Origin: Lytechinus pictus
Lineage: Eukaryota > Echinodermata > Echinoidea > Temnopleuroida > Toxopneustidae
Reading direction: 5' to 3'
Assembly (NCBI RefSeq): GCF_037042905.1
Contig: NC_087249.1
Coordinates: 33,134,401-33,198,400, forward strand
DNA length: 64,000 nt
In this document: in pieces, positions 1 through 11,668 of the stretch
How positions within the stretch are numbered: the first letter of the stretch is position 1
How the letters are laid out: each line of letters starts with the position of its first letter
Position numbers and translations under genes: made by a program
Notes under the pieces: generated by a model
What the model was told of the DNA's origin: nothing
What the model saw: only the letters and a program-made list of their open reading frames with translations
The model's database searches: none

Positions 1-451
1 GCAATCAGAAATTGAACTTAATATTGTGCAGAATCCAATATGCATATATATATATATAATGAACAAATTTAGACCTTTGAACCAACTCGCATATATAATG
101 AGCTGTGACCTTTGACCTGCAGATTCGAAATTCAAACTAAGCCTGTATTTTGGTGTCATCTACCTACACTCCAAGAAGTTTTAAAATCCATTAGATATTT
201 TTTGAGTTATTGCGCGGAAACCAACTCGCATATCTAATGAGCTGTGACCTTTGACCTGCGGACTCCAAATTCGAACTTAGCCTGCATTTTGGTGCCATCT
301 ACCTACACACCAAAACATTTTTAAATCCATTAAATATTTTTTGAGTTATTGTGCGGAAACCAAGTGGGGGGACGGACGGACGGAAGGAAGGAAGGACGGA
401 CGGACAGGGGCAACGCTTAATGCCCCCTCCGGACTTCGCCTGCGGGGGCAT
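1..451 (+). mobile_element. Minisatellite-cored element with 3' hairpin (Helentron/DINE-like), left end outside window
   Basis: About two tandem copies of a roughly 140-bp unit (period 139 between the two TGACCTTTGACCT sites at 106-118 and 245-257) are followed by a GGAC/GGAA-rich stretch (368-405). The element ends in a hairpin: ATGCCCCC at 420-427 pairs with GGGGGCAT at 444-451. It abuts and appears to truncate a palindromic MITE. The architecture (tandem core plus terminal hairpin) resembles pearl/DINE-1-type non-autonomous elements; the class is inferred. Confidence 0.55.
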
Positions 452-997
452 AAAAAATCAAACAAGCATAACGCTGATAATTTTATCGAAATCGGATATA
501 ATAAGAAAGTTATGACATGTATTAAAGTTTCACTTATTTTCCACAAAACAGTTTAATACGTGCACAACTCATTGATATGCAAATGAGAGTCAATGATGTT
601 CCACACTAACAATTTCTTTTGTTTTTCATTGTTTGAATTATACAGTATTTCAATTTTTACAGATTTGACAAAAATGACCAACTTGACTGAACCAAAAATG
701 TTGAAAGTTAGTTTCACATGTTCAGGGAGGAATAAAACTTAACTTGACAATGAGGAGAAAATTCAAATATTTCATATTACTTTTATAATGAAATACAAAA
801 GGATTATTGACTGAGTTATCAGTCCTCTCATTTGCATACCGACCAGGATGTGCATAACTATTTTTTTCATTAAGCGCAACTTTAAAATGTAATAACTTTC
901 TTATTTTACATTCGATTTTCATGAAATTTTTAGTGTTATGCTTGTGGGATATTTATCTTTTTACTCAATTCAACTTTTAGTGGGGTAGATATGTCTT
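452..997. mobile_element. Palindromic MITE, family A, 3' flank of receptor copy A
   Basis: The sequence matches the copy at 20954-21544 along its length (shared blocks include ATCGGATATAA, CATGTTCAGGGAG and ACCAACTTGACTGA). The right end sits against TTAA at 998-1001. The left terminal repeat is clipped by the neighbouring element. It begins about 100 bp downstream of the receptor copy A stop, so it may be transcribed as 3'UTR. Confidence 0.7.
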
Positions 998-1101
998 TTA
1001 ACAAAGATATAATTTCGATAATTTCGTTTTACGTTTGCGCAACGTGAACGATCCGTTCTCAATTTGTAATGAACCGAATGACTCAGTTTCTCTGTCAGTC
1101 T

Positions 1102-4100
1102 TCAGGTTCTTTCAGGGAAGTCTCCTTCCTCTTGGGCGATGTACAAGAAGGTGATCACCAGAGCAGTTGTTATGACCGAACTAGTGAGTAGAAACGCCAT
1201 GGTACGGTTCACTTTCAAGGATAACTCCTGCCACTGTGCAACAATCTCCTCCTTCGTTTCTGTCGAAGGTTCACTTGCTTCATCGGTAGCATTATCATTA
1301 ATCTTATCTTCTTGGGCCTTTGTCTTGAGTCCAGTTACCGAGAGTTCCAGATACTTTGAGCTTATCAAATTGGTGCCGATTGCGTTTTGCCCGCTGCTGT
1401 CTTGTGTGTGGTGCAATTGGACAGCTTTGGAAATGGTGCTAGTGGATATGAAACCAGACATGCGCCGTTTTACCCAATTTGGACGAGTGTCAACCGGTTG
1501 GGACTGCTTTGATGCAGTCTTCAACATGGCAAGTTTCTGGACCCACGAAGGAACTGGTCTGTCGTCTTTGTTATGTAGATACATGATCATAATGGATGTG
1601 AAGATGGAAAATGTGTTGATTACGATGGATGCAACGAAAAAGCTTCCTAGTGGTTAAAATTGAGAAAATATATCGAATGGTAAACCATAGGATTATTGTT
1701 TCATTAAATAATGAAATACCTAAATTGCGTAAGGACAATTAAATTTCCCATCTGATAATCGATAAGCTTACAAATCCATCAATATTTTTGTACACTAAAG
1801 TTTGCACCCAGCGAGCACATGAGGAAATGAAAATAATATCATCAAGCATCTGAATAATAACACTGCAAAAGTTAAAAAGACTACAATAACGATACCAACT
1901 CTATTCAACAAAAATGGGAGTGCTTAGTAGTAATACAGTTATCTTATCCCAGGGAACATACGAGTGAAGCTTTACCTATGAGTGGAAATTGATTCCCAAT
2001 CGGTGGCATCGAAGTTGACACGAGCTCCTGGAAAAGAAGCATGGCTAGGAGATTGCTAGATGCTAAGGTTACCTTCTCTTCAGAGTCAGGTGGCATGAAA
2101 AAGACTAGAAGAGACACCAGAGAAAGTGTGGTACTCGGTACAATGACGGTGATTACGTAATATCTAGACTGGCGCTGAATGAAACCAAAGAAGTTTATAG
2201 ATTGAGAATGGTCATGATAACGTAAGAATAAGATAATGAATATTGTTTTACTCGATCTTTTGTCTTTTATTGACGGAAACATTGATAGTAATCTGTCTTC
2301 AAATTTCTTGATTTAACTGTCAAAGAATATTTCGAACGTAAATTTACAGAAAAAGCATAATGCATACCTTTGGGTTATCGAGCCCACGTTTAGCAAATAA
2401 TTTTCAAAATCAAGCCAAGGTTATGTATGACGTGGTTCATGTAGGAATTGGTGTCGGAGAGTTTTGAAGAGACAATGGATTATGGATGGGCAAGCTAATG
2501 GCTGCCACTCCAAGCGCAACAACTCGGCAGAGTTTATCGACGCCACTGACTAAAATATCCTTGCCTCAATGAGGATATATTGCATGACTAAAAGTATTGA
2601 TTATACATGTAGTTTGAAAAATGAATAAGTTCTCAATATGACGACAGGGCAAACTTACTGTAAAGAGGAGAAGATAATGGGCCTCTACCCATTCGTTCGG
2701 ACAGCATTCCCACTCCAATATCTGGTATTCCTTGTGGATACTAGACAGGTCCCACACTCCGTTGTTGATGAAGTAATCCTTTCTTACATTTTCAGTATTT
2801 TGTATGAGCGTCACCTTCAGGACAAAAGAGAGTAGAACGAAGTTATATTCTAAAACTCCTTTCAGTTTTCGATCAAAACACTTCAAATTGTCACCCTCGA
2901 TAACATAAAAAGCCTCTTGCAGTAGTACTTCAGACTCTGGAACTTGACGACTGGCGCCAATGAAATTATGCAGGCCCTAACGTACGTGCGGGGATGACCC
3001 GATAACCACTCTTGTCAAAGTTGATCATTTCATGATTTTTCTTAAATTATATGACTTCGTTAACATGGTTTGGGGTTAGATTTAGGTTTGACGATGTAGT
3101 TTGAGCTTGCAGATTTTTCATAAGAGCCAGTGCCACAGTAAAAAATGTCATGGATTCGTTGCGGGCGTACTTACTGAAGTATTGTCGTAAGTCCAAGATG
3201 CCACAATCAGTCGACAGTATTGCTTATCGAATGGAAAATATTTCACCCGCACCAAACAGGAACAATGTAGAACAGCGGTACTGAACCACGTGATAGTTCC
3301 ATCCGGTCTTACGAAAGCAACATTGTGGTCCATCTCAATCGGTGATCTACCAACTCTAGAATAGAAGGAGTACCAAGCGGAAGAAGTGTTAGAAGATGCT
3401 TTTCTGTAGATAAATCGGCTAAAACGGAAAGCAAGTTATTCATGCCTTGTATTTCGTGGATGTTAAGGTTGTGTTTCCCACTTCTTCTTTTTTCTCGAAT
3501 CCAATAACGGTTTACGAGGGCTCTTTTGCAACATGAAGACCTATTTTCATATTGAATATTCAGCACAATTTACTGGGAGGAAAGTATACATTCTTCTTCT
3601 TCCTCCTCTTTTCTTCTTCTTCTTCTCCTTCTTCTTCTTCTTGTTATTCTTCAGCTTCTTCTTAATATTACTATTTTTCTTTTTCTTCGTCATATTTTGT
3701 TAATGAAATTGCATTTTAATGATCTTTTTCTCAAAAATAAAAAGAGAGAGCAAATAAACATACGATGAGTAGAGCGTCAGGTCATATCTCCAAATCTTCT
3801 CTATCGGTAAGAAGAGAATATCGACGCCACTGTGATTGGCGGGATTCCACGTCAAATATTCATCCCGCCAAAGCTAAAATGATGGAAATAATATTTCAAG
3901 AAAATGTGATAAAGAATATTAAAAATGGCGAATTACTTAAATCTAATTTTCAGCTGCATGACGTCATTCAGATTCAATTTTATTGCACATCAATGTGTAA
4001 CTTTGAAAAGTGTAAAGATATTGTCAACAATTTCATCATCATTTTCATTGCATGAATATGAAAACGAATCATACGGTAACTTAATACTAGGAAAATAATA

Positions 4101-7100
4101 AAAAATATATATCTTAACCACCCACCTACCTTCCCGAGGAGGGGGGGGGGGGGCGCGCTTTGGGCGCAAGGGTGCATGATCCAGAATTGACCTGGGTCAG
4201 TCAGTGTTGTACACAAATATTGTCCGCCAATATTAATAATGGAGAAAAGATCACAAAGTAGACCAAATTGTATACCCCATCCCCATCCCATGATAATGAT
4301 ACTCAATAGATGATGAATCCTCTTGGATCTGCTCATGTATGGGCGACAAAACAAAGTGCACTAACATACAAATAATGAAATGTTTATGAATGCAATGGAC
4401 AGAATACTTCATGAGGTGAAAGATGAAATTCAACGAGGCATGGCCGAGTTGAATAGATCATTCATTTCATCTTTCATAAATTTCAAATGAAAAGGAATCT
4501 ATTTTTAAGTGTCACATAAACCAATCTGTGGAGCGTTGTGGCCCAGTGGATTAGTCTCTGGACTTTGAAACAGAGGGTCGTGGGTTCGAATCCCAGCCAT
4601 GGCGTAGTTTCCTTCGGCAAGAAATTTATCCACATTGTGCTGCACTTGACCCAGGTGAGGTGAATGGGTACCCGGTAGGAATAAATTCCTTGAATGCTCG
4701 AGCGCCCGATCAAGGTATAGCCGTGCTAAAGCCGGGGTAATAATAATAGCAGGGACCGCTGGGAGAACAATTTTCGGAATTGAAGTGGCTACCCTGGGTA
4801 AATATGCAGTTATTATTATTATTATCATTATTAATCAATGAATGTTGTTATCATTCGTGCAATGGACAGAATACGTAATTCGGTGAAAGATGAAATGGAT
4901 AATTTCATCTTTCACCTCATAAAATATTCTGTCCATTGCACTCATAAACATTCATTATTTGTATAATATATGAATCTCATACATTTCAGATATGGCAAAA
5001 TGTCCGACTTGTCAATTTTGTTACATGTTTCTTTAGAAACACAATTTGCCCTTTATGGCATCATCAACAATGTATTATCTCAGCAATTGAGATGGCGTCG
5101 CGTCAGCTCTTCATCTCGGCATGAATACACCGACTGAAGGTCAATTTATTATTGCTGATGCTTTTTACGTACTAATGCGTATTCATGGACATCACTATTA
5201 TCTCTTCTCTACATGATGAAGCAATATTTATCTTTGTTATTTTCCTGTTATCCTGACAAAAAAGCAGATTGGATATCATTCTTGCAGTATCTGTCATTGA
5301 CCACGTTGACATATTGACATGATAAATTGAACGAGATGAATACAGCGGACATGTCAAGATTGCCGACATGATAATATTCTTACCGTACTTATTTCCCAGG
5401 ACTAATTGTGGATGATATCGTCTGAATATCTTTTTTGTAATGATGGTTTAGAATTTGCAGAACATTGCACCCGAATAAGCTTTTTTCAAATTTCTTAATG
5501 ATTTTGAACTTTTCAATTCGTTTTCTAGAAAAGTGTATCATATCATCAACTCAATTCTCAAGTTTTATTGTTTGAACATATATGCCTATTCATTTTGTAT
5601 TGTGATTCATCTGCTATCTATTTTTATTTCAAATTGTCATTCTTGTTGGAAACACTATGGGCCAATCGATAAAAAGTGCATGCGCGAACTTCGATGACAT
5701 AAATGATGATTTCGGAGGATCTCTTGGATAAAACAAATTGTATAGGTCATAGGCAGAATTTTAGTTTCCCGGTGCAGGCCTCCTCGCTTTTAACCAACAC
5801 CTGTAACGTGACAAGGCCAATGCTATTTACAATATGGTATTCAATTCATTTTAGATCAAGCATTTTGTGGGGACGAACATCAATCATACAATGATTTCGA
5901 TCTAGATCCATTGCAACAATATATAATTAATAACATATTACAGTCCGATGTCATCACTGTTGTGGGATGAATCTCATCAACTGGAAATGAAAGTGAAGCA
6001 TTTGAGGTAATTCTAATTAGCCAAGCTTTTTAATGTGGTAAAAAAATGCATTAAGGAAATTGAGGATGAGGAAGGGGGGGTTAAGCCCGTTGAACTGTAC
6101 ACGATCAATTTGCGATCCAGTTTTCGGACAAAAAATGTCATAATGTCCATTCCGAGAAGTAAAATTAAACATGACATAGAATTAGATATCATGTTAATCT
6201 GTAGACAATATTTACTATATTATACAATATCTATCATACTCAGTTGCCCCCCTCCCTCCTCCTCCTCCTCGAACTAGGTTATCTATGAAGGAGCCATGGT
6301 ATAGAGGTTCTGACTCTCGCTTTGTAAACAGAGGGTCGTGTCTTCGAATCCCACCGCGGTCTGGCGTCCTATGGCAAGGCTTTAACCCACACTTTGCCAC
6401 TCTCGACCTAGGTGCTAAATGGGTACCCGGTAGGATGTGAAAGTCATTGTAGCTTGTCAGTTCTGTGTTTGCCTCACCAGCGACTGACTGGAATACTCCC
6501 CAGGGAGTGGAGGATGTGCACACATTGTGTGCGGGAATGACTGAATCCGATGACTGGGGTAATAATATATCTGTAAAGCGATTTGACACGTCGTTCTGAT
6601 GTATTAAGCGCTATATAAAAACGGATCATTATTATCATTAATATTACTATCATCATCATTATTATTATTACCCAGCCAAGATAAAAACAAAACGCCCCTT
6701 TCAATCAGTAATCTTCCGTGTATTCAAACCACACAAAAACTCAATATTCAAGAAACACCCTTTCATAAGTTTTGTGTGATCATGTTCAGGCATCATATCA
6801 CCTTATTCCCAGCATCACATGAAAATGGCTATAAATCATCATTAACAAGCGGGAAAACATTCGATTCACGTTCTCAATCATAAAAAAGTGCCGTTAATGT
6901 GTTTGCTCTTACCATCTCGATGTTGACTATCACCTTTAGTTGCTGTTCGCTCTGTTCCTGAAAATATGAAATCAGACGGAAAATACCTTGGACACTGGAG
7001 CTGACAAAAACCCACACAATAATAAAAAAGATGATAACATCAGCGGTATATCCAGGGAACGGGGAGGGGTGTCCGTTTCGACAAAAAAAATCCGAACTTC

Positions 7101-9752
7101 ACAAGAAGCATCAAGAAACCATCATTTGTAAAGCACTTATCATAAAGATTTGAGTAAAATGTAGTACTGACTGATTCTATAGGATTTGTCGTCAATCTTA
7201 TATCATTGTCTCACCTCTTGAGCTTGACTATTTATTTTAATCTCCACCAAAATAAGATCACTCTTTCTTAAGAACAGTTTTCCAGCAAAGCGCGCAGTCG
7301 TCAATCGGCATTGAATTTTGATAACGGGGGAAAAACCCAAAAGACACTACATTTTCGTCCATGAATTTTTAAGATATTACTGTCAATTTGGGAGCTATTT
7401 ATTTGAATTGGTTTTGTATGAAATGTGAATGTTTTTTTTATGAATTCTAGCCTGACGAATATTTCGAAATGTGCACGAAAAAGGACACCCCATCATAAAT
7501 ATTATTTCATACTTTAAAATACACTTCTGTTCATTAGTTTACATTTTCATTTTATCATTTCTTTGTTGGAATATTTTTTCTTCAATTATTTAGAGACGAA
7601 AAGGTCGGGTATTGAACTATCAGGCGCAAAGTTTCATATCAGAGGTGTATGTCTGAGGTTGAAATGTAAGATGGAGAGGACTAGAAGTAAAAGGTTAAAG
7701 GTGAATATATACTGAAAATAATAAATCCACATTTAAAAGCAAATGTCACTGAAGGGAAAGATATAATAATAATAATAATATAGGGTATTTATATTGCGCA
7801 CATATCCACCTTGTTAGGTGCTCAAGGCGCTCCTATATTACCCGGCTAAGCTAGGCGTTCATAGCGCACATAGCTTTTAAAGGAATTACTTCCCCGAAGC
7901 TTTGTTGAAAAATCATAATAACAAAGTTATGACGTTTTAAATTTTCAATCAGCATGAAATAAATGATGAAAGTTGCAAACTTCTCCTCATCATAAACTTA
8001 AGATGACATTTTACTGTCGAATAAATAGACAATCTTTTAAAGAAGCATGGGAGAAACAATTTTGTATTGAACCTATATATTTTCTGGAAAAGAGTCACTT
8101 TCATATAGTAAATGTGATGATGCAGAAGACCAGTTAAAAAACAAATCAATCTTCATAACTTTTTCTTCCTCTGATCATGTTGAATGACTTCGTCAGATTT
8201 CATTGATAATAATATTTCTTTCATTTTCTTTCTTTTTAGATCCACCTTGACGTCAGGGTGTACTCAAAAGCTTAAAGAGCAAATCTGGCTAATTAAGGAC
8301 TCCATAAATCATCAGCAGCAGCAGCATCATCATCATCATCACTACCACCACCACCATAAACACCACCACCATCATCATCATATTCAACAACGGTATCATC
8401 ATTATCGTTCTCAACGTCATTATCGAAATCATCATCATTATAATCAACGACATCATCATCATGTGACGGCACAAACCCGATTGGTCTTCGGATGTAAATT
8501 AAAAGATGCGCTCTTGTGGATGAATTTGTTAACACCTAGGATATTTGTCCATCAGGGCCATGACAGGACCATGATCAGACTTATTGTTAAAGCCCAATAC
8601 CAAGAAGATTCCGATGGGAGTCTTTATCAAGGATAAGTGAGGCGATCAAAAGCCATTAGGGCCTATCCACTTTCCTGAAATGGCCCTGTTGCGATCTTGA
8701 TATATATAATAAAATCATAGGAGGGTTATACTTACAAAAGACACCATGCGCTTGAACTCTAGTCTTAAATCAACCATTACGGGGAGAGAATGATTGAGGA
8801 CTGGTCGGATTGAAGGTTCGCCATAACTGTCAAGAAGGCCTTTCAGCAGTTTTTTCTGAGGAGACTTCAACTCGGCGTTTTCATCAGGATCCGATTCTGA
8901 TGATGAAAGTGATGATGGTGATTATGTTGTTGATTGTGGGCGAAGGTGATGAAGATGTTGAATGTGTCGAATATATAGTGATGATGGTGATGCTGCTGGT
9001 ACCGGTGGTGATGGTGATAGTTATCTTAGTAAAGGGTTGGTTGACCATGATTATAACGGTAGCAATGATGGTACAGTAAGATGGATAATGACAGTGAAGT
9101 GATAATGATCGCAAATATGAAAGTCATGACAGATGGAATTATATTGGTGGTGGAAAACAACTTATAACAGTAGAGGTGGTGATCGGTAGCACTAATGATG
9201 ACGATGGTGATGATGATGGTGATGATGGTGATGATGATGATGATGATAAAGATGATGATGATGATGAAGATGATGATGACTATGATGATGATGATGATGA
9301 TGATGAAGATGAAGATGATGATGATGATGATGACGATAATGACAATGATGCTGATGATGATGATGACAATGATGAAGAAGGTGGCAATAATAATGATGAT
9401 GACGGTGGTGGTGGTGGTGATAACGATGATTATTAGGATGATTTTGATGAAGATAAATGATGATGAAGATGAATGGAGGTTTATTGAATACGGCAGTTAA
9501 ACAAACATTACACAAATATGTCATCCTCCCTCTGATAGTTGTCATGAATCGATCAATAAACTATAGGATTGTTAATGGTTTATCGATAATCAAATATCAA
9601 TTTTTTTTTAATTATCGGTCAAGTAATATTACTTCGCATAAGGACATTTTTGTGTAAAATCGATAAAGATACAACATACCACTTTTCGCAAAATTTTCGT
9701 GACCCGCGGCTAATAGCAAGGCAAGCAAACACGTGATGTGATAAGGAGCCAT
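1102..9752 (-). CDS. Alpha-type Cys-loop (nicotinic ACh receptor-like) channel subunit, copy A, complete, 8 exons, 489 aa
   Basis: Coding exons, 5' to 3' on the minus strand: 9752-9680, 8896-8736, 6957-6913, 3873-3764, 3355-3175, 2814-2659, 2174-1976, 1646-1102. All introns are GT-AG and the joined frame has no stop. Exon 1 encodes a hydrophobic signal peptide (MAPYHITCLLALLLAAG). The extracellular domain carries loop D W95-R-D, loop A IWRYD with Y128, the Cys-loop C163-C177 (13 residues between) with FPFD, loop B W184 (ASWTYD), and a vicinal pair C227-C228, the hallmark of alpha subunits. TM1 is about 248-270, TM2 about 275-297, TM3 about 310-332 and TM4 about 458-479; the M3-M4 loop is about 125 residues. 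The 45-bp exon 3 and 110-bp exon 4 match the vertebrate nAChR exon lengths as I know them. Candidate N-glycosylation sites are N59-H-S, N106-H-S and N188-T-S. By family rule the -1' Glu predicts cation selectivity. The ligand is unknown; acetylcholine is only an inference. Confidence 0.94.
3596..3690. repeat. (TTC)n-rich simple repeat
   Basis: Pyrimidine-rich run of TTC/TCC triplets in intron 4 of receptor copy A. It is imperfect and has no coding capacity of interest. Confidence 0.8.
4368..4966. mobile_element. Foldback element with a nested SINE
   Basis: The left arm 4368-4425 (containing GTTTATGAATGCAATGGACA) reappears inverted at 4897-4966 (TGTCCATTGCACTCATAAAC). Both arms also contain GGTGAAAGATGAAAT or its complement. 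The interval between them carries a tRNA-derived SINE. It lies in intron 3 of receptor copy A. Confidence 0.65.
4530..4835 (+). mobile_element. tRNA-derived SINE, most complete copy
   Basis: The tRNA-like head has an A box (TGGCCCAGTGGATTAG) and a B box (GGGTTCGAATCCC). A body follows with ACCCAGGTGAGGTGAATGGG, then a conserved tail AAGTGGCTACCCTG, ending in (ATT)n. Related copies lie at 6286, 18133, 32937 and 42222. It is not a tRNA gene because no acceptor stem closes. Confidence 0.75.
6286..6672 (+). mobile_element. tRNA-derived SINE with alternative 3' module
   Basis: The tRNA-like head has B box TCTTCGAATCCCACC and a body with TGGGTACCCGGTAGGA. The 3' module (from GACTGACTGGAATACTCCCC to GCGCTATATAAA plus ATT repeats) differs from the 4530 copy but is shared with 32755-32936. 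It lies in intron 3 of receptor copy A. Confidence 0.7.
7085..7505. repeat. Dispersed repeat, copy 1
   Basis: Similar in order and spacing to 45230-45690 (shared blocks CTGATTCTATAGGATTT-like, ATTACTGTCAATTTGGGAGC-like, GACACCCCA), but diverged. It lies in intron 2 of receptor copy A. The class is unknown. Confidence 0.5.
7765..7885 (-). mobile_element. SINE 3' fragment
   Basis: On the minus strand it reads ...GCACCTAACAAGGTGGATAT...CAATATAAATACCC followed by (TTA)n, the usual short-interspersed-element tail. No head is present. Confidence 0.5.
8312..8464. repeat. (CAT)n/(CAC)n simple repeat
   Basis: Imperfect CAT/CAC/CAG triplets in intron 2 of receptor copy A. They produce spurious poly-His or poly-Asp frames on either strand. 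Confidence 0.9.
9180..9480. repeat. (GAT)n simple repeat
   Basis: About 300 bp of GAT/GAC triplets in intron 1 of receptor copy A. The poly-Asp, poly-Met and poly-His reading frames here are repeat artefacts. Confidence 0.9.
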
Positions 9753-9850
9753 GGCTTGAAGAAAAATAATGCTATCTTACACAGCACTGGTGATGATGAG
9801 TACCTTGTACCGCTTTACACGAGCATTGACGTGATTGGTTGAATGTGATT
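9753..9850 (-). promoter_or_regulatory. Proximal promoter/5'UTR of receptor copy A (candidate)
   Basis: Upstream of the minus-strand ATG at 9752. On the minus strand 9838-9827 reads CCAATCACGTCA, a CCAAT box fused to a CACGT core about 75-85 bp before the ATG. There is no clear TATA box. The role is inferred from position and motif. Confidence 0.35.
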
Positions 9851-10508
9851 CTATAGCTGGGTGGTAAGCAGTTATCTACCAAACACTTTTTAGGTGGAAG
9901 TACTCTGTGCGGTCAGAAAAGCGAATAGGGATTATATTCTCTATCCATGGATGAGATCGATCCTTATGAATTTCAAAGTATCAAATCATTTTGATGTAGA
10001 ATAGTGTGGGCGTGCGTGGAAGGACAATTGAGCGTGCCCGGCTCTATGTGTGTCTCTTTAGGATAATGGAGAGAGTGTGACGAGATTATACGTTTTAACG
10101 TTATCAATCATAAGGTTATCAAATAAGTCTTTTTTTTTCCTACTTCGTGTTTGGTTTTATACATCCGATTGCTAAACCATCCATCTCTAAAAGGAAATTT
10201 GATTGTTTGAAAAATACTACCCCCCCGCCCCCCCCCCCACCTTGAAACGAATGAATCGATTTAATAGCCTATTTTAGCGTACCAGTTAGATGTAGATTTC
10301 AATTTGAATTTACAATAATTCAGTATTGATGGCAACTGTTGCTGGGCAGGCGACACGAGGGCCCCTATGTCAGACAAAGGGATTACACACAATTATTCCC
10401 CCCCCCCCCCTCCCATCCCCCATGTCCACCCTCTCTCTCTCAAAACGCACACTTATACCATGGACCCTACTATGCTTATACACCCAATCTCCCAAACCCC
10501 AACCGCAT
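9851..10508. other. Divergent intergenic spacer, left part
   Basis: Unique-looking AT-rich DNA with a poly-C run (about 10220-10240) and a second C-rich patch (about 10399-10430). No gene or recognised element is seen. Confidence 0.5.
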
Positions 10509-10972
10509 ACATTCGTAATTCCGAAGCTTCTTATTCCGAAGGTTCGGTTATTCCGAAGGTTCGTATTTCCGAAGGTTCGTAATTCCGAAGGTTCGTTAGT
10601 CCGAAAACGAAATGAGGTTCGTAATTCCGAAGGTTCGTTAATCCGAAACCGAAACGAGGTTCGTAATTCCGAAGGTTCGTCATCCCGAAAACGAAATGAT
10701 TAACGTACCTTATTTTGTTTTCGGACTAACGAACCTTCGGAACAACGATCCTTATTTCGTTTTCGGATTAACGAACCTTCGGAACAACGAACCTTATTTC
10801 GTTTTCGGATCATCGAACCGTCGGAAAAACGAACCTTCGGAATAACGCCACAAATGTTCGGATTAACGAACCCTTTTACGTTTTCGGATTAACGAACATC
10901 GAGGTATAGGCAATTTACGTGTTTCGGAATTACGAACCTTCGGAATAAAGAACCTTCGGAATTACGAAGTGT
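10509..10972. repeat. Foldback array of CCGAAGGTTCG units
   Basis: Six forward copies of CCGAAGGTTCG lie between 10515 and 10680. About five inverted copies (CGAACCTTCGG, one variant) lie between 10720 and 10960, interspersed with CGTTTTCGGATTAACGAAC. The ends are mutual inverted repeats: TTCGTAATTCCGAAG at 10512-10526 versus CTTCGGAATTACGAA at 10954-10968. The whole interval could fold into one large hairpin. It lies between the two divergent receptor genes. Confidence 0.75.
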
Positions 10973-11009
10973 AACCCACACCAACCATAGCTCCATAGCT
11001 AACTAAACT

Positions 11010-11190
11010 AAACGCGCGCACACATCATCTTCTTTCTCACACGAGAGCAACTTCTCTCACACACACGCACACACACCCTCACTCTCTCTCCCTCTCTCTC
11101 ACATGCACACACACCCATCCATATCCCCACAAACATACATTCAACCACATATATTGTCTCCCCTCTCTTCCCACCCCCTTCCCCTTTTCT
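11010..11190. repeat. CA/CT-rich low-complexity tract
   Basis: Runs of ACAC and CTCTC on the plus strand, in the divergent intergenic interval. No gene is seen. Confidence 0.75.
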
Positions 11191-11529
11191 GTCTCTTACT
11201 AAGGAGAAATATCGCATTTTCGGAGAAGACCTGGATTTAGATTAGGCTAATGAGGTTTTTCTCTATATTTTTTCAACATAATGATTATGTATATCATGTA
11301 TATAGCATTTTCAACTATATTTTATGTAGATCTATATAGAGTAAAGAGCACTGTCGGAATGAATACCTTACACAAGGTCATATAGGTGCCTTGGCCGGGG
11401 AGTCCCACCCCAACCCCCAACCCCATCCACAGACGACATCAAATCGCCTGATCCCCTCACTCTTTTTCCATTCTGTTTTCCAGTCCGATAATGAGATGAA
11501 ACTTATTGGGACGTTTCTTTATACTGCAA

Positions 11530-11668
11530 TATGCCACGTCACTCACGTGATCCAATGTTCAACCAGTCACGTGCTGCTCGTGATACATCCGGAAACGTCA
11601 ATCATCGGATTGAACACGGTGAAGTTCCGTAGTATAGTGAATTAATGTAGAATATTTTATTTAATGCC
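11530..11668 (+). promoter_or_regulatory. Proximal promoter/5'UTR of receptor copy B (candidate)
   Basis: It holds TCACGTGA (11543-11550), an adjacent CCAAT (11552-11556) and a second CACGTG (11568-11573), 96-126 bp before the ATG at 11669. CACGTG is the E-box bound by USF/MYC-type bHLH factors. The assignment is by motif and position only. Confidence 0.4.

Noticed and set aside
1139..1657. 172-codon plus-strand frame
   Set aside because: Antisense shadow of the last exon of receptor copy A.
9176..9545. Poly-Asp, poly-Met and poly-His open frames
   Set aside because: Translation of the (GAT)n repeat on both strands.
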